DNA of 64,000 bases, from the NCBI GenBank assembly GCA_016219015.1, contig JACRCL010000029.1:45721-109720 (forward strand), given 5' to 3'. The position numbers and the translations under genes are program-made. Below are positions 1 through 7,771 of the stretch, one piece after another; positions within the stretch are counted from its first letter, which is position 1, and every line of letters starts with the position of its first letter. A model generated the notes under the pieces. The model was not told where the DNA came from. It saw only the letters and a program-made list of their open reading frames with translations, and searched no databases. Origin of the DNA: Deltaproteobacteria bacterium (GTDB lineage Bacteria; Desulfobacterota; GWC2-55-46).

Positions 1-319
1 CTATAAGGGCGAAGTCGAGCCTGTTGTCGTCCATGGGGAAAGAGTGCTCGCCCGACCTCTTGGGTATTACGTTGGGGGGCAGTCCTCTGCCCGCAAGCCT
101 TTCGAGCATCTCTTCCTGCGTGTCGAGGGCGTAGACAAGGCCTCCGGGGCCGACTATCCCTGAAGCCGGTATGGTGAAAAAGCCCGGCCCGCAGCCTATG
201 TCCGCCATGTAGCCGCCCTCTTTAAGCCCCGCGTCCCGCAGGACCGCCTCGGGCTGTATCTGGCTCCGCCTCTCTTCGCTTATTAGGCGCTCTATGCGCT
301 GTGGGTCAAATTTGTGCAT
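1..319 (-). CDS. Class I SAM-dependent methyltransferase (3' end outside window)
   Basis: Reads right to left and runs off the left edge, so only about the first 106 residues are visible. The N-terminal half has a glycine-rich SAM-binding motif (ADIGCGPGFFTIPA) followed by an acidic motif II region (VYALDTQEEML), typical of class I Rossmann methyltransferases of the UbiE/Methyltransf_11 type. The ATG at 319 is the only sensible start, because in-frame TAA codons lie just upstream. It follows the CopD-like gene by 20 bases on the same strand and probably shares its transcript. The substrate cannot be told from the sequence. Confidence 0.8.
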   Translation of the reverse strand, partial: MHKFDPQRIERLISEERRSQIQPEAVLRDAGLKEGGYMADIGCGPGFFTIPASGIVGPGGLVYALDTQEEMLERLAGRGLPPNVIPKRSGEHSFPMDDNRLDFALI

Positions 320-339
320 ATGTTATTATGCATACGTTA

Positions 340-810
340 TTATATGCCGCCCGCCCTCAGGAAGACCGCGAACAGCACTATCAGCAGGGCTATGATAAGG
401 TTCGTCCTGCCGAATATCCGGGCTATGGAAGAGAACCTGGCGGAGCCGCGCGCCTTCGGCCCGAGCCAGAAGTCATGGACCAGGCTGCTCAATACTATCA
501 AAGCCACGAGCGACAGCTTGATGGCGAGCGTCCTGCCGAAACCGGTGGAGTGGAGGGACGGGCTTACTATCCCGCCAGGCGGTATGCCATAGAGGAAATA
601 CAGTATTATTGGGCCCGAGACAAGGAGCGTTATTATCGCCACCCACCCCCAGAACCTGTACTGCTTCCCGACCACCTGGTATATCTTCGCCCTGTCCGCG
701 GGGTCCGGGAGCGATTTAAGGTATGGGGCGACCACGGCGACGAGGAAAAGCATCCCCCCCACCCAGAAGATCGCGGAGATGATATGAAGGAAAAGAGCGA
801 GTCTGAGCAT
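340..810 (-). CDS. CopD-like integral membrane protein
   Basis: 156 residues with four predicted membrane helices. The first helix carries HIISAIFWVGGMLF, the His plus WVGG signature of the CopD/DUF4149-like family. A second conserved His sits near residue 111 in the third helix (SLVHDFW). Family members are copper-uptake or haem-linked membrane proteins, but this one has no CopC domain or copper genes nearby, so metal transport is only a possibility. The start has a good Shine-Dalgarno (AAAGGAGGG) about 11 bases upstream. The methyltransferase gene follows closely. Confidence 0.75.
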   Translation of the reverse strand: MLRLALFLHIISAIFWVGGMLFLVAVVAPYLKSLPDPADRAKIYQVVGKQYRFWGWVAIITLLVSGPIILYFLYGIPPGGIVSPSLHSTGFGRTLAIKLSLVALIVLSSLVHDFWLGPKARGSARFSSIARIFGRTNLIIALLIVLFAVFLRAGGI

Positions 811-907
811 TACAAATAAGCCCTCCTTTTTGGATCACGACAAGGCCCATTATATAGCAGTAAGGGGGCGCTTTATATGACGTAAATCAGTTGCCCCAAC
901 GGGCCTT

Positions 908-1055
908 TATCAGGTTGCGGAAAAACGCAACCTGATATGCAATCCATGGAAGGATTGCCAAATTGCGAGACAAGAAAGTCGAGCAATTTGTGAGGCTTGG
1001 TCGAATTTAGTCGGCCAAGCCGTGGCTGAAAAGTCCAGGATGGATTTTTCAGCCC
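908..1055. repeat. Array of five back-to-back hairpins
   Basis: Five inverted repeats follow one another almost without gaps in the 274-base space between marC and the CopD-like gene. Stems are 908-919/926-937 (12 bp perfect), 939-945/952-958 (7 bp), 959-966/983-990 (8 bp plus an inner GAC/GTC), 993-999/1015-1021 (7 bp) and 1024-1037/1042-1055 (13 of 14). The last hairpin resembles the ends of repeat family A (GGCTGAAAA...TTTTTCAGCC). No gene is credible here. Confidence 0.75.
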
Positions 1056-1084
1056 TGTTAATGGAGCATTATAAGGCATTTCGG

Positions 1085-1684
1085 CTAAAGGAGCAACCCC
1101 TCGATCCCCCGGCGTATCATCATGACCGCTATGGCCGCGAGCAGGAGCGAAATCACCTTCGATATGCCCATCGCGCCCTTTTCCCCTATGCGGCTGACTA
1201 TCGCCTCGGACGAGAGCAGGATAAGCCAGACTATGAAGAGGTTTACTATGAGCGCGGCAAGGGTGGGCACAAACCCGTAAAGGTCGCTCAGCATCAGGAG
1301 CGTCGTAAGAGCCGCGGGCCCGGCTATGAGCGGTGTGCCTATCGGGACTATGCCGACGCCGCTGGTAGGGGCCTCCATCGAGGTCCCCCGCGCCGCGTAG
1401 ACTATGTCGGCGATGGCGATGGATAAGAGGATAAGGCCGCCCGCTATCTGGAAATCAGAGATGGTGATGCCCAGCACTATGAACATCCCCTTGCCGAGGA
1501 GGAGGAAGGCGAGCGTTATCGCCGCCGCGGTCAGTATGGAGTAGAAGAGAACGTACCGCTTCTCCGAGGGGGCCAGCGGCCGTGTCATCGACAGGTAAAT
1601 GGGGAGTATCCCTATCGGCTCCATGGCCACGAAAAGGGGTATGAAGGTAAGGATTAAACTTTCGAGGAAACGGGAAGTGTCCAT
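1085..1684 (-). CDS. MarC family integral membrane protein
   Basis: 199 residues with six hydrophobic segments and the MarC/YhcE family landmarks: the N-terminal PLFVAMEPIGILPIYLSMT block, and ASGVGIVPIGTPLIAGPAALTT-like loop residues in mid-protein. Length matches the family (about 200). Function is unresolved; the historical multidrug-resistance link is not supported for the family. It lies 41 bases after rtcA on the same strand and may be its distal operon partner. The start has a weak AAGGGACGG ribosome-binding site. Confidence 0.88.
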   Translation of the reverse strand: MDTSRFLESLILTFIPLFVAMEPIGILPIYLSMTRPLAPSEKRYVLFYSILTAAAITLAFLLLGKGMFIVLGITISDFQIAGGLILLSIAIADIVYAARGTSMEAPTSGVGIVPIGTPLIAGPAALTTLLMLSDLYGFVPTLAALIVNLFIVWLILLSSEAIVSRIGEKGAMGISKVISLLLAAIAVMMIRRGIEGLLL

Positions 1685-1725
1685 AGGTCGGTCCGTCCCT
1701 TCACATGACCGGCGCTCAGCCGGAC

Positions 1726-2790
1726 TTACACATAACCGCAGCCTTCTACTACAAGGGTACAGGGGGCTGGTACAGTTCCCCCGGCAAGCGTGAACTTCAC
1801 GGGGAGGAACTTCTCTATGACGTGTATGTTCGTCTTAAGGTGGCCGGTCGCTTCTTCTATGGTGACAGAGGACAGGCCCCTTGCCAGGGCCATGTATATG
1901 GCCAGCTGGTCGGCCAGGTGCCTTTCGACAGTACCTTTGCCTTCGATAAAATGCAAGAGTTTTTCAGCGGCCTCGCCTCCGACGGCCTCGGCCCTCTTGC
2001 CCCTTGCCCCGAGCGCGGAAAACCCGGCCACGGACTTTTCAAACCTTGTCAGGATGAATAGATAAGTGCCGCGGCCCTCCGAAGGGGGCTGTATCACCCT
2101 GACAGAGGGCTCAACTGGAAGGTCTTTGAGGGCCGCCAGAGCCCCTGAAAGCTGCCTTTCCGCTATCGAAACCGGGAGGTTCGAGGCCGCGGAGGTGATG
2201 GACACCTCCTGCAGCCTGCCCCGCGTCTTCAGGTCAAGCGGCTTCAACGGTCTGGCCGAAGGCCTGATATCAGCCTCTATTTCGCCTTTACCGATAGGGT
2301 AATAGCCAGCGACAGGGTTGCTTAATTCCGCCTCCACACCCATCCGCCTTATCGAAGGGAGGAATACGTATTCGATGTAATCCGCCGTGGGCGACCACTC
2401 GACGTGCGTGCCGCCCCTTATCTTCAGGCGGGAAGCGAGGCCCGCGAAGGACAGAGGCGGCAGTACCGTCTGAAAGACAAGGCTTGCGGACCCTGCGCTC
2501 GCCTTCTGTTCCCCGACGTCAAAGGAGTAGTCCCCCGGCCTTATCGGGCCGGGTATGAAGACAAGGTCCGTGGAATTCAGGCTACAGCCTCTTACCTCGG
2601 CGCCGGTTATGGCCGCGGCCACCTTCACGCTCAAGAGGTGCTGGGGCTTGAGCCCCGGGTCTTTCCTGCCGGCCCTTATCCTGAAGGCGCTGAACGCGAG
2701 CCCGGTAAGGCAGGACAGCGCCAGGGCCGTACGGAGTATCTGCCCCCCTCCCTCGCCGTAGCTCCCGTCGATCTCGACGGGCGCGACTAT
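1726..2790 (-). CDS. rtcA: RNA 3'-terminal phosphate cyclase, apparent AUA start
   Basis: Converts RNA 3'-phosphates to 2',3'-cyclic phosphates using ATP. The N-terminal signature EIDGSYGEGGGQILRTALAL and the C-terminal GHLKTN segment with the presumed adenylated His are intact. About 354 residues, close to the family size. The essential GEGGGQ motif lies upstream of the first in-frame ATG/GTG/TTG (a TTG at 2634), so the real start must be non-canonical. An ATA at 2790 overlaps the TAG stop of the preceding gene by four bases (ATAG) and gives a normal-length N-terminus. An AUA start with translational coupling is the simplest reading; an assembly error is the alternative. No rtcB is visible. 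Confidence 0.85.
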   Translation of the reverse strand: MVAPVEIDGSYGEGGGQILRTALALSCLTGLAFSAFRIRAGRKDPGLKPQHLLSVKVAAAITGAEVRGCSLNSTDLVFIPGPIRPGDYSFDVGEQKASAGSASLVFQTVLPPLSFAGLASRLKIRGGTHVEWSPTADYIEYVFLPSIRRMGVEAELSNPVAGYYPIGKGEIEADIRPSARPLKPLDLKTRGRLQEVSITSAASNLPVSIAERQLSGALAALKDLPVEPSVRVIQPPSEGRGTYLFILTRFEKSVAGFSALGARGKRAEAVGGEAAEKLLHFIEGKGTVERHLADQLAIYMALARGLSSVTIEEATGHLKTNIHVIEKFLPVKFTLAGGTVPAPCTLVVEGCGYV

Positions 2791-3095
2791 GTCTTTATCT
2801 TCTTTCCCAACCGCTTCTCCACGCTCTTGAGCTTTTCGGTCAGGCGGTCGAGGGGCTTGCCGGGCCGCAAATCTATCTGTATGCTCGCATGGAGCCTCGG
2901 GGCCTTTTTCATCACTTCCTCATGGCACTTCTTTATGAGCCCCATGCAGTCGTCCCAGCCGCCCTCGATGACGGTGCCCATGGCGTTCGCCCTGTAAGGG
3001 ACGCCGCTCTCATCCACTATCTTCAACACGCTCGCGATGGCGTCCCCGAGGCTCTCGCCGGAGCCGACAGGTATTATGCTGAACTCGACTAACAT
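2787..3095 (-). CDS. MTH1187 / YkoF-type thiamine-binding family protein
   Basis: 102 residues of the MTH1187 (Thiamine_BP) fold: N-terminal VEFSIIPVGSGESLGDAIASVLKIVDESG and central PYRANAMGTVIEG are diagnostic. Such ferredoxin-like alpha/beta proteins bind thiamine or related ligands in some members; the cellular role is uncertain. The ATG at 3095 is chosen because AAGGAGGGAGCT lies directly upstream; an in-frame ATG at 3116 lacks a ribosome-binding site. Its TAG stop overlaps the presumed ATA start of rtcA, suggesting coupled translation. Confidence 0.85.
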   Translation of the reverse strand: MLVEFSIIPVGSGESLGDAIASVLKIVDESGVPYRANAMGTVIEGGWDDCMGLIKKCHEEVMKKAPRLHASIQIDLRPGKPLDRLTEKLKSVEKRLGKKIKT

Positions 3096-3194
3096 AGCTC
3101 CCTCCTTTCCGGTCATTAAATGGACCTTCGGGCCATGCGCGCCTGAAAGACGCGGCCCCCGCGCCTTTACGCAAAAAGGCCGGGCTTTCGAAGG

Positions 3195-4205
3195 TTAGAG
3201 TTCGACCCCGTCAATGACGGAGCCGCAGTGCGGGCATCTGGATTCTGCCACAAGGTTCTTCCTTACGGTAAAGCCGTATCTCTCTATGAGGAGTCTCTTA
3301 CAATTATAGCAGAAAGTCGATTCCCCCTCCTGTCCGGGCACGTTGCCGGTGTAGACGTACCTGAGCCCTTCCTCAAGGCCGATCTCCCGCGCCCTCGTTA
3401 TAGTCTCAACCGGCGTGGGCGGGATGTTATTCAACTTGTACGCCGGGTGGAAGGCGCTTATGTGCCACGGCATGGACTTGTCAGTCCTGTATATCCATTT
3501 CGCTATGTCGCGGAGTTCCCCTTCGCTGTCGTTCAGGGTGGGGATGACCAGCGTCGTGACCTCGACCCAGACCCCGAGCTCCCTCATCCGCTCTATGGAT
3601 TTGAGCACCGGGGCGAGGGTGGCGCCGCAGACCTTCCTGTAAAAGCCCTCGGAAAAGGCCTTTATGTCCACGTTCGCCGCGTCGAGCACGCCTTTCATCT
3701 CATCGAGGCACTCCGGCGTCATGTACCCGTTCGTGACGAAGACGTTCTTCAGCCCCCGCTCCCTGGCAAGGACGCCGGTGTCATACGCGTATTCGAAAAA
3801 TATCGTAGGCTCGGTGTAGGTGTAGGAGATGGACGAGCAGCCCGCCGCAACCGCCTCGGCTACGACCTCGTCAGGGGCCGCCTCCTCGCCGAGTATCATT
3901 TTGCTGTCCCTCGGCATCTGGGATATCTCGGCGTTCTGACAGTGGAGGCACCTGAAGTTGCAGCCTACCGTTGCTATCGAATAGGACCTCGAGGAAGGCT
4001 GGAAGTGGAAGAGCGGCTTTTTCTCTATAGGGTCGATGTGCTCGGCTATCAGGCGGCCGTAGATGTGGGTATAGAGGACCCCGCCTATGTTCTCCCTGAC
4101 CCCGCAAACACCCCGCCTGCCGTCGGCTATATGGCAGCGGAACTCGCAGAGATAACAGTCGACATAGCCTTTTTCGGCGGGGTTGTAGAGCCTTGCCTCC
4201 CTCAT
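3195..4205 (-). CDS. amrS: AmmeMemoRadiSam system radical SAM enzyme
   Basis: 336 residues. The radical SAM cluster motif is C82-X3-C86-X2-C89 (GCNFRCLHCQN). The N-terminus carries a cysteine-rich patch (CYLCEFRC, GVCGVREN) and the C-terminus a zinc-ribbon-like FCYNCK...CPHCG pair, as in AmrS. AmrS proteins usually sit with AMMECR1 and MEMO1 homologues in a system of unknown substrate; neither partner is adjacent here. Transcribed alone or ahead of the rtcA cluster, 79 bases away on the same strand. Confidence 0.9.
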   Translation of the reverse strand: MREARLYNPAEKGYVDCYLCEFRCHIADGRRGVCGVRENIGGVLYTHIYGRLIAEHIDPIEKKPLFHFQPSSRSYSIATVGCNFRCLHCQNAEISQMPRDSKMILGEEAAPDEVVAEAVAAGCSSISYTYTEPTIFFEYAYDTGVLARERGLKNVFVTNGYMTPECLDEMKGVLDAANVDIKAFSEGFYRKVCGATLAPVLKSIERMRELGVWVEVTTLVIPTLNDSEGELRDIAKWIYRTDKSMPWHISAFHPAYKLNNIPPTPVETITRAREIGLEEGLRYVYTGNVPGQEGESTFCYNCKRLLIERYGFTVRKNLVAESRCPHCGSVIDGVEL

Positions 4206-4286
4206 ATCAATGCACCCCTGGGCTGCAAACCTGTTAGACTTATTGTAATGACCCTGCGCGCGAAGGGCGAGGGCGCAGGGCGCCGC

Positions 4287-4790
4287 TTAACCGTCCCTCT
4301 TCCATATCACGCGGGCCAGCTTGGTGTCCGAGCTCCACTTGAACTCCGCCTCCGCGTGGAAGGCCTTGGAAAGTATCTGGCCTATCCTCTGGGCGAGCTT
4401 CTCGGTGGTGGTGGAGATCTCTATGAGCCCCGCCTTTTCCTTCAGGCTTATTATCCGCTCGAGCGGGTTTATGCTCAGGGCGAGGGTCTCCTTGTTCCTT
4501 ATGAGGTTCAGTATCTCCTCCCTGTGCTCTTTTACGAATTCTCCTTCGACCACAAGGAAGCCCTCCGCGTAATTGTCCCTTATCTTCATGCACGCGGGGC
4601 AGAGCGTGTCCGGCTTGGCCTTTTCAAGCAGCTCGGCAGGGACAGCGTCTTTGTAGACCCATCTCTTCCCGTGGTATACGGAGCCGCATTTTTTGCATGA
4701 AGACGGGTCCTTTGGCTCTACTGCCGTAAGATAAGGGTCTTTCGCGGTATCTATAGCCTTTTTCTTGAAGAACTGCGGCCCTCGCTTCAT
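4287..4790 (-). CDS. BCAM0308-type zinc-binding protein (NMD3-like)
   Basis: 167 residues beginning with two CXXC knuckles (C32-X2-C35 and C64-X2-C67) that should form a zinc site. An alpha/beta region follows, with TTEKLAQRIGQILSKAF and a C-terminal AEFKWSSDTKLARVIWKR. This matches the BCAM0308 family, annotated by distant similarity to the archaeal/eukaryal NMD3 N-terminus and so often called mRNA-decay or ribosome-stability proteins. Direct function is unproven. Good Shine-Dalgarno GGAGGGCCTT before the ATG. It precedes amrS on the same strand. Confidence 0.8.
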   Translation of the reverse strand: MKRGPQFFKKKAIDTAKDPYLTAVEPKDPSSCKKCGSVYHGKRWVYKDAVPAELLEKAKPDTLCPACMKIRDNYAEGFLVVEGEFVKEHREEILNLIRNKETLALSINPLERIISLKEKAGLIEISTTTEKLAQRIGQILSKAFHAEAEFKWSSDTKLARVIWKRDG

Positions 4791-4886
4791 AAGGCCCTCC
4801 TGTTTAAGAATGGAAAAATTTACGTTTATTTTTTCTTAGGGCCCTGATATCACGCAACTTGCCGCGCTTTTACAAAGGGCCTTTTT

Positions 4887-4978
4887 GCGCGCTGCCGCGC
4901 GCCACGGGGGGAAGCCACGGACACGGTGCCGGTCGCGGTATAGGTAATCCGCGCTGCCGCGCGCCACGGGGGAAGCCC
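4887..4978. repeat. Repeat family F, two tandem copies
   Basis: Two copies of a GC-rich unit containing GCGCTGCCGCGCGCCACGGG sit at about 4889-4916 and 4951-4978. A related copy is seen near 61444-61466. They fill the 198-base gap between the HypE-like gene and the BCAM0308 gene; no coding sequence is apparent. Confidence 0.6.
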
Positions 4979-4988
4979 CGTCTGTTTC

Positions 4989-6038
4989 TTAAAGTATCCT
5001 CGTGACCTCGTCCCTCTCGAAAAGTCTTAGCGGCTTCAATTTTCCGCCTTCGATTATCTTAACGCCTTCTCTTTTTCGTGTGACCCTGCCTATTACGGCC
5101 GCCCTGATTCCGGCCTTATCGAGACCTTTTATCACCCTGCCCGAGTCTTCCGGGGCGACGGAGATGATAAGCGCCCCTGAGGCTATCGCCCCCATGACAT
5201 CGAGCCCGAAATGAGCGCAGAGCCTCCGGGCCTCCGGAAGGACCGGTATCGAGGCCTTGTCCACCAAGACCCCGCACCCCGAGGCTATCGCAAGCTCATG
5301 GAGCCCCGTGGCGAGCCCCCCTTCCGTGGGGTCGTGCATGGCGTGTACGCGCCCCCATTTAAGGGCGGCCTTGGCGTCCTTTACGACCCCGAGCCCCGGC
5401 CTCTTTATCAAGTTTTTGCACTTTACGATAAAGGGCTTAGGGAATATCCGGGCCAGTTCCTTTTCCCTGACCCTCGCGATAACGCTCGCCGCCTCTATGG
5501 CTATGCCCTTTGTTAATATTATATCATCTCCCGGCCTCGCGCCCGCGCCGGTGATTACCCTGTCCTCAGGCACCACCCCGAGCATCGCGCCTATGACTAT
5601 TGGCCTGTCTATGCCGCGGGTGACCTCCGTATGACCTCCGCAGAGAGCTACGTCAAGGTCCCGGCAGGTCCGGTAGAGCTGCGAGAATATCCTTTTCACA
5701 AGCCCTTCGGTGGCCTTGCCTTCGGGCAGGAGTATGGTTACGAGCAGCCACCTCGGCGTGCCGCCCATGACGGCTATGTCGTTGGCGTTTATGTATACGG
5801 TATAGAACCCGATGTCGTCGGCTACGAAAGTTATCGGGTCCGTTTTCGCGGCGAGAAAGCCGCCTTTGACGTCTATAACGGCGGAATCGATGCCCACGGA
5901 AGGGCCTATGACTACGCCCTTTCCGCCTCGGGCATACCTTTTGAGGAGCCCGGCAAGGAGCCTTACAGGCAGCTTGCCCGCCTTGAACGACACCGGACTA
6001 TGGGGTCTGTGGGGGCTATCCGCGCCTTTTCTCAGCAA
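4989..6038 (-). CDS. AIR synthase-related, HypE-like ATP-dependent protein
   Basis: 349 residues of the PurM/HypE fold. Visible landmarks are the substrate/ATP loop GPSVGIDSAVID, the metal/ATP segment TDPITFVADDIGFYTVYINANDIAVMGG (split here into TDPITF and NANDIAVMGG), the GHTEVT motif and MHDPTEGGLATGLHE. These fit the archaeal HypE-like branch. The conserved C-terminal cysteine tail of true HypE (PRIC) is not seen, and no hydrogenase genes are near, so hydrogenase maturation is unlikely. TTG at 6038 is the first start; a GTG at 5993 is possible. Lies 7 bases after the FBP aldolase/phosphatase gene, so the two are co-transcribed. Confidence 0.75.
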   Translation of the reverse strand: MLRKGADSPHRPHSPVSFKAGKLPVRLLAGLLKRYARGGKGVVIGPSVGIDSAVIDVKGGFLAAKTDPITFVADDIGFYTVYINANDIAVMGGTPRWLLVTILLPEGKATEGLVKRIFSQLYRTCRDLDVALCGGHTEVTRGIDRPIVIGAMLGVVPEDRVITGAGARPGDDIILTKGIAIEAASVIARVREKELARIFPKPFIVKCKNLIKRPGLGVVKDAKAALKWGRVHAMHDPTEGGLATGLHELAIASGCGVLVDKASIPVLPEARRLCAHFGLDVMGAIASGALIISVAPEDSGRVIKGLDKAGIRAAVIGRVTRKREGVKIIEGGKLKPLRLFERDEVTRIL

Positions 6039-6045
6039 ATACGCC

Positions 6046-7155
6046 CTATTCTATCTTTTTAAACTTGTCCTTGAGCTTATCGAGGACGATGGGCATGGCT
6101 GTATATTCCATCTCGGACTGCGGCATGCGGTGGGGCTGGAAGGGGCCGTGCCTTCTCATGTAGTCCGTGACCTGGTTGGCGGTGCGGCGCGCCTCGTCGA
6201 AGCTCGGGTCGTCGAACATGTCGTGCGGGCCTATCAGGCGGCCGTCGGTGACCTGGAACCCCGCCGCTATCACCCTCGGCGGGCCGTCGAACCGTGTCGG
6301 GTTCGCCTCGTAGAAGGGCACCGGCATTAGCGGCCCGATATGCGAGCCCCTCATCCACCCTTCCACGAGGTGCGGGAAGGCGAACGCCTCCATGACCTCT
6401 CCGACCGCCGGGAAGCCCACATGGCACCTGAAGACCACGGCAGGCTCGCACCGCGCCGTTATCTTTCCGCCGACTATGTTGCACTTCTGGGACGATATGA
6501 CGGCCACCGGCTCTCTGTCGGAGTTCCTGTGAACGGAGCTTATCACGTACCTCGACACCGAGCCCGCGAGCGCAAGCAGGTAGTGCATCTCCTCAGGGGA
6601 CCTGAGGGTTATCTCTTTCCCCTCCTTCAGGTCCAGGATCCTGAAGGAGAAGCCGTCGAGCATGGCGGGGTCGAGTATGAGGCCCGGCGTATTGAAAGGG
6701 TCCGCGAATATCCTGTATAGAGGGAGGTTCCATACCCCCACCGAGGTCTTGTTCGCCATAAGGACGAGGACGGGCTCGCTCTTTCTTTCAATGAACTCGA
6801 TCTCGGCGATACCCGGCCCCATGCGTCTGAGGCTCCCCGTGAAGACGTCCCTGACCATGCCCTTTTCGGCGGCGTAGAGCTTCAATTCCACGGCCGCCTC
6901 CTGGCACGCCTTGAATGTGTTCCACGCGAGCTCGTGCACCTCCCTGTCGTCAGGGCCGTTCTCGTGCGTCATGAGGAGCTCGATGTCGTCCCCGCAGCGT
7001 AGCACGTGAAAATCTATTATCGCGCCCTTTTCGCGGGCCCCGTAGAGCCTCTCTTTCGCCGTATCCAGTAACTCGGGGTGGATGCTGACATGTCCTACAA
7101 AACCGCCGACATCGGCGGTGGCGACGCTGAGCGTCACTTTCGGCTCTCCCGGCAT
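6046..7155 (-). CDS. fbp: Fructose-1,6-bisphosphate aldolase/phosphatase (class V)
   Basis: 369 residues, the size of the bifunctional archaeal-type enzyme that condenses triose phosphates and then dephosphorylates FBP, making gluconeogenesis unidirectional. The N-terminus TLSVATADVGGFVGHVSIHP matches the family metal-binding start. The C-terminal half has CEPAVVFRCHVGFP and the DMFDDPSFDEARR segment. The ATG at 7155 follows AAGGAG by seven bases. Mostly found in archaea and deep-branching bacteria, so its presence hints at an autotrophic or anaerobic ancestry. It is co-transcribed with the HypE-like gene. Confidence 0.9.
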   Translation of the reverse strand: MPGEPKVTLSVATADVGGFVGHVSIHPELLDTAKERLYGAREKGAIIDFHVLRCGDDIELLMTHENGPDDREVHELAWNTFKACQEAAVELKLYAAEKGMVRDVFTGSLRRMGPGIAEIEFIERKSEPVLVLMANKTSVGVWNLPLYRIFADPFNTPGLILDPAMLDGFSFRILDLKEGKEITLRSPEEMHYLLALAGSVSRYVISSVHRNSDREPVAVISSQKCNIVGGKITARCEPAVVFRCHVGFPAVGEVMEAFAFPHLVEGWMRGSHIGPLMPVPFYEANPTRFDGPPRVIAAGFQVTDGRLIGPHDMFDDPSFDEARRTANQVTDYMRRHGPFQPHRMPQSEMEYTAMPIVLDKLKDKFKKIE

Positions 7156-7291
7156 CAATAGACTCCTTCAGATTTTTCCGCTACCGCTCTTCCCCGTTAT
7201 CTCCGTTGTCAGGGCGCGCTGGCGCGCTCTCCGGGAGCAGACGAGAGACCCCTGAGGGAAAACTTTTACGCTTTTTTTCAGCCGAATAAAC

Positions 7292-7441
7292 AAATTGTGC
7301 GGCAGCGCCATCACCGCCGCACAATTTTGCAGAGAAATCAAGGGCCCCCGTCATTAAAAAGGCCGGGGCCTTTGGAATGTGAAAAGATTGTTTTCACTTC
7401 GTCCGCCGGTCCCGCGGATTCTGCCGCGGGAGATGGCGGAC
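7292..7441. repeat. Second array of hairpins
   Basis: The 316-base gap between fbp and the YtxH gene holds several perfect inverted repeats: 7292-7303/7316-7327 (12 bp), 7379-7385/7391-7397 (7 bp), and a nested pair 7401-7407/7435-7441 with 7411-7417/7424-7430. A weaker one around 7341-7372 lies between. Nothing coding is seen. The organisation resembles the array at 908-1055. Confidence 0.65.
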
Positions 7442-7471
7442 TATGAAACTTTGATTCGGCAGGGAAGGAGG

Positions 7472-7771
7472 TTATCTTCCTCCGGCCAGCCTTTCACGCC
7501 CTTTGTTGAAAGCGTCCTTGCCGGCCTCGATAGCTGACTGGAGGTCTTCCTTTTTATCGGAGATGAACTGTTTTACCTTCTCAGTGCCGTCAGTGACCCT
7601 GTCACGGGTGTTTTCGTACCTGTCTTTCGCCCAGTCGCCTGCGTCGTCGATGCCGTCCTTTATCTTCCTCCTCGTCTCCACGCCTGAAGCCGGTGCATAC
7701 AGGAGGGCTACGCCAGCCCCGACAACTCCGCCGAGCAAAAATGCGAAGAAAGCGTTCCTGTTAGTTGCCAT
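7472..7771 (-). CDS. YtxH domain-containing protein
   Basis: 99 residues: one N-terminal glycine-rich membrane helix (FFAFLLGGVVGAGVALLYAP) followed by SGVETRRKIKDGIDD and a long amphipathic, charged helix, the standard YtxH/Gas-vesicle-GvpP-like pattern. Probably an envelope stress protein anchored in the inner membrane. The ATG at 7771 has AGGAGGTGGAGG in front; a GTG at 7780 is less likely. It overlaps the DUF948 stop by 11 bases, so the two are translationally linked. Confidence 0.8.
   Translation of the reverse strand: MATNRNAFFAFLLGGVVGAGVALLYAPASGVETRRKIKDGIDDAGDWAKDRYENTRDRVTDGTEKVKQFISDKKEDLQSAIEAGKDAFNKGRERLAGGR

Noticed and set aside
301..819. 172-codon open frame on the plus strand
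   Set aside because: Antisense to the CopD-like gene; low-complexity Tyr/Arg/Pro/Glu composition typical of shadows in this GC-rich sequence.
873..1079. 68-codon open frame in the hairpin array
   Set aside because: Consists of the hairpin sequences; no coding character.
3228..4700. 490-codon open frame on the plus strand
   Set aside because: Spans two well-supported minus-strand genes (amrS and the BCAM0308 gene) and has no domain signature.
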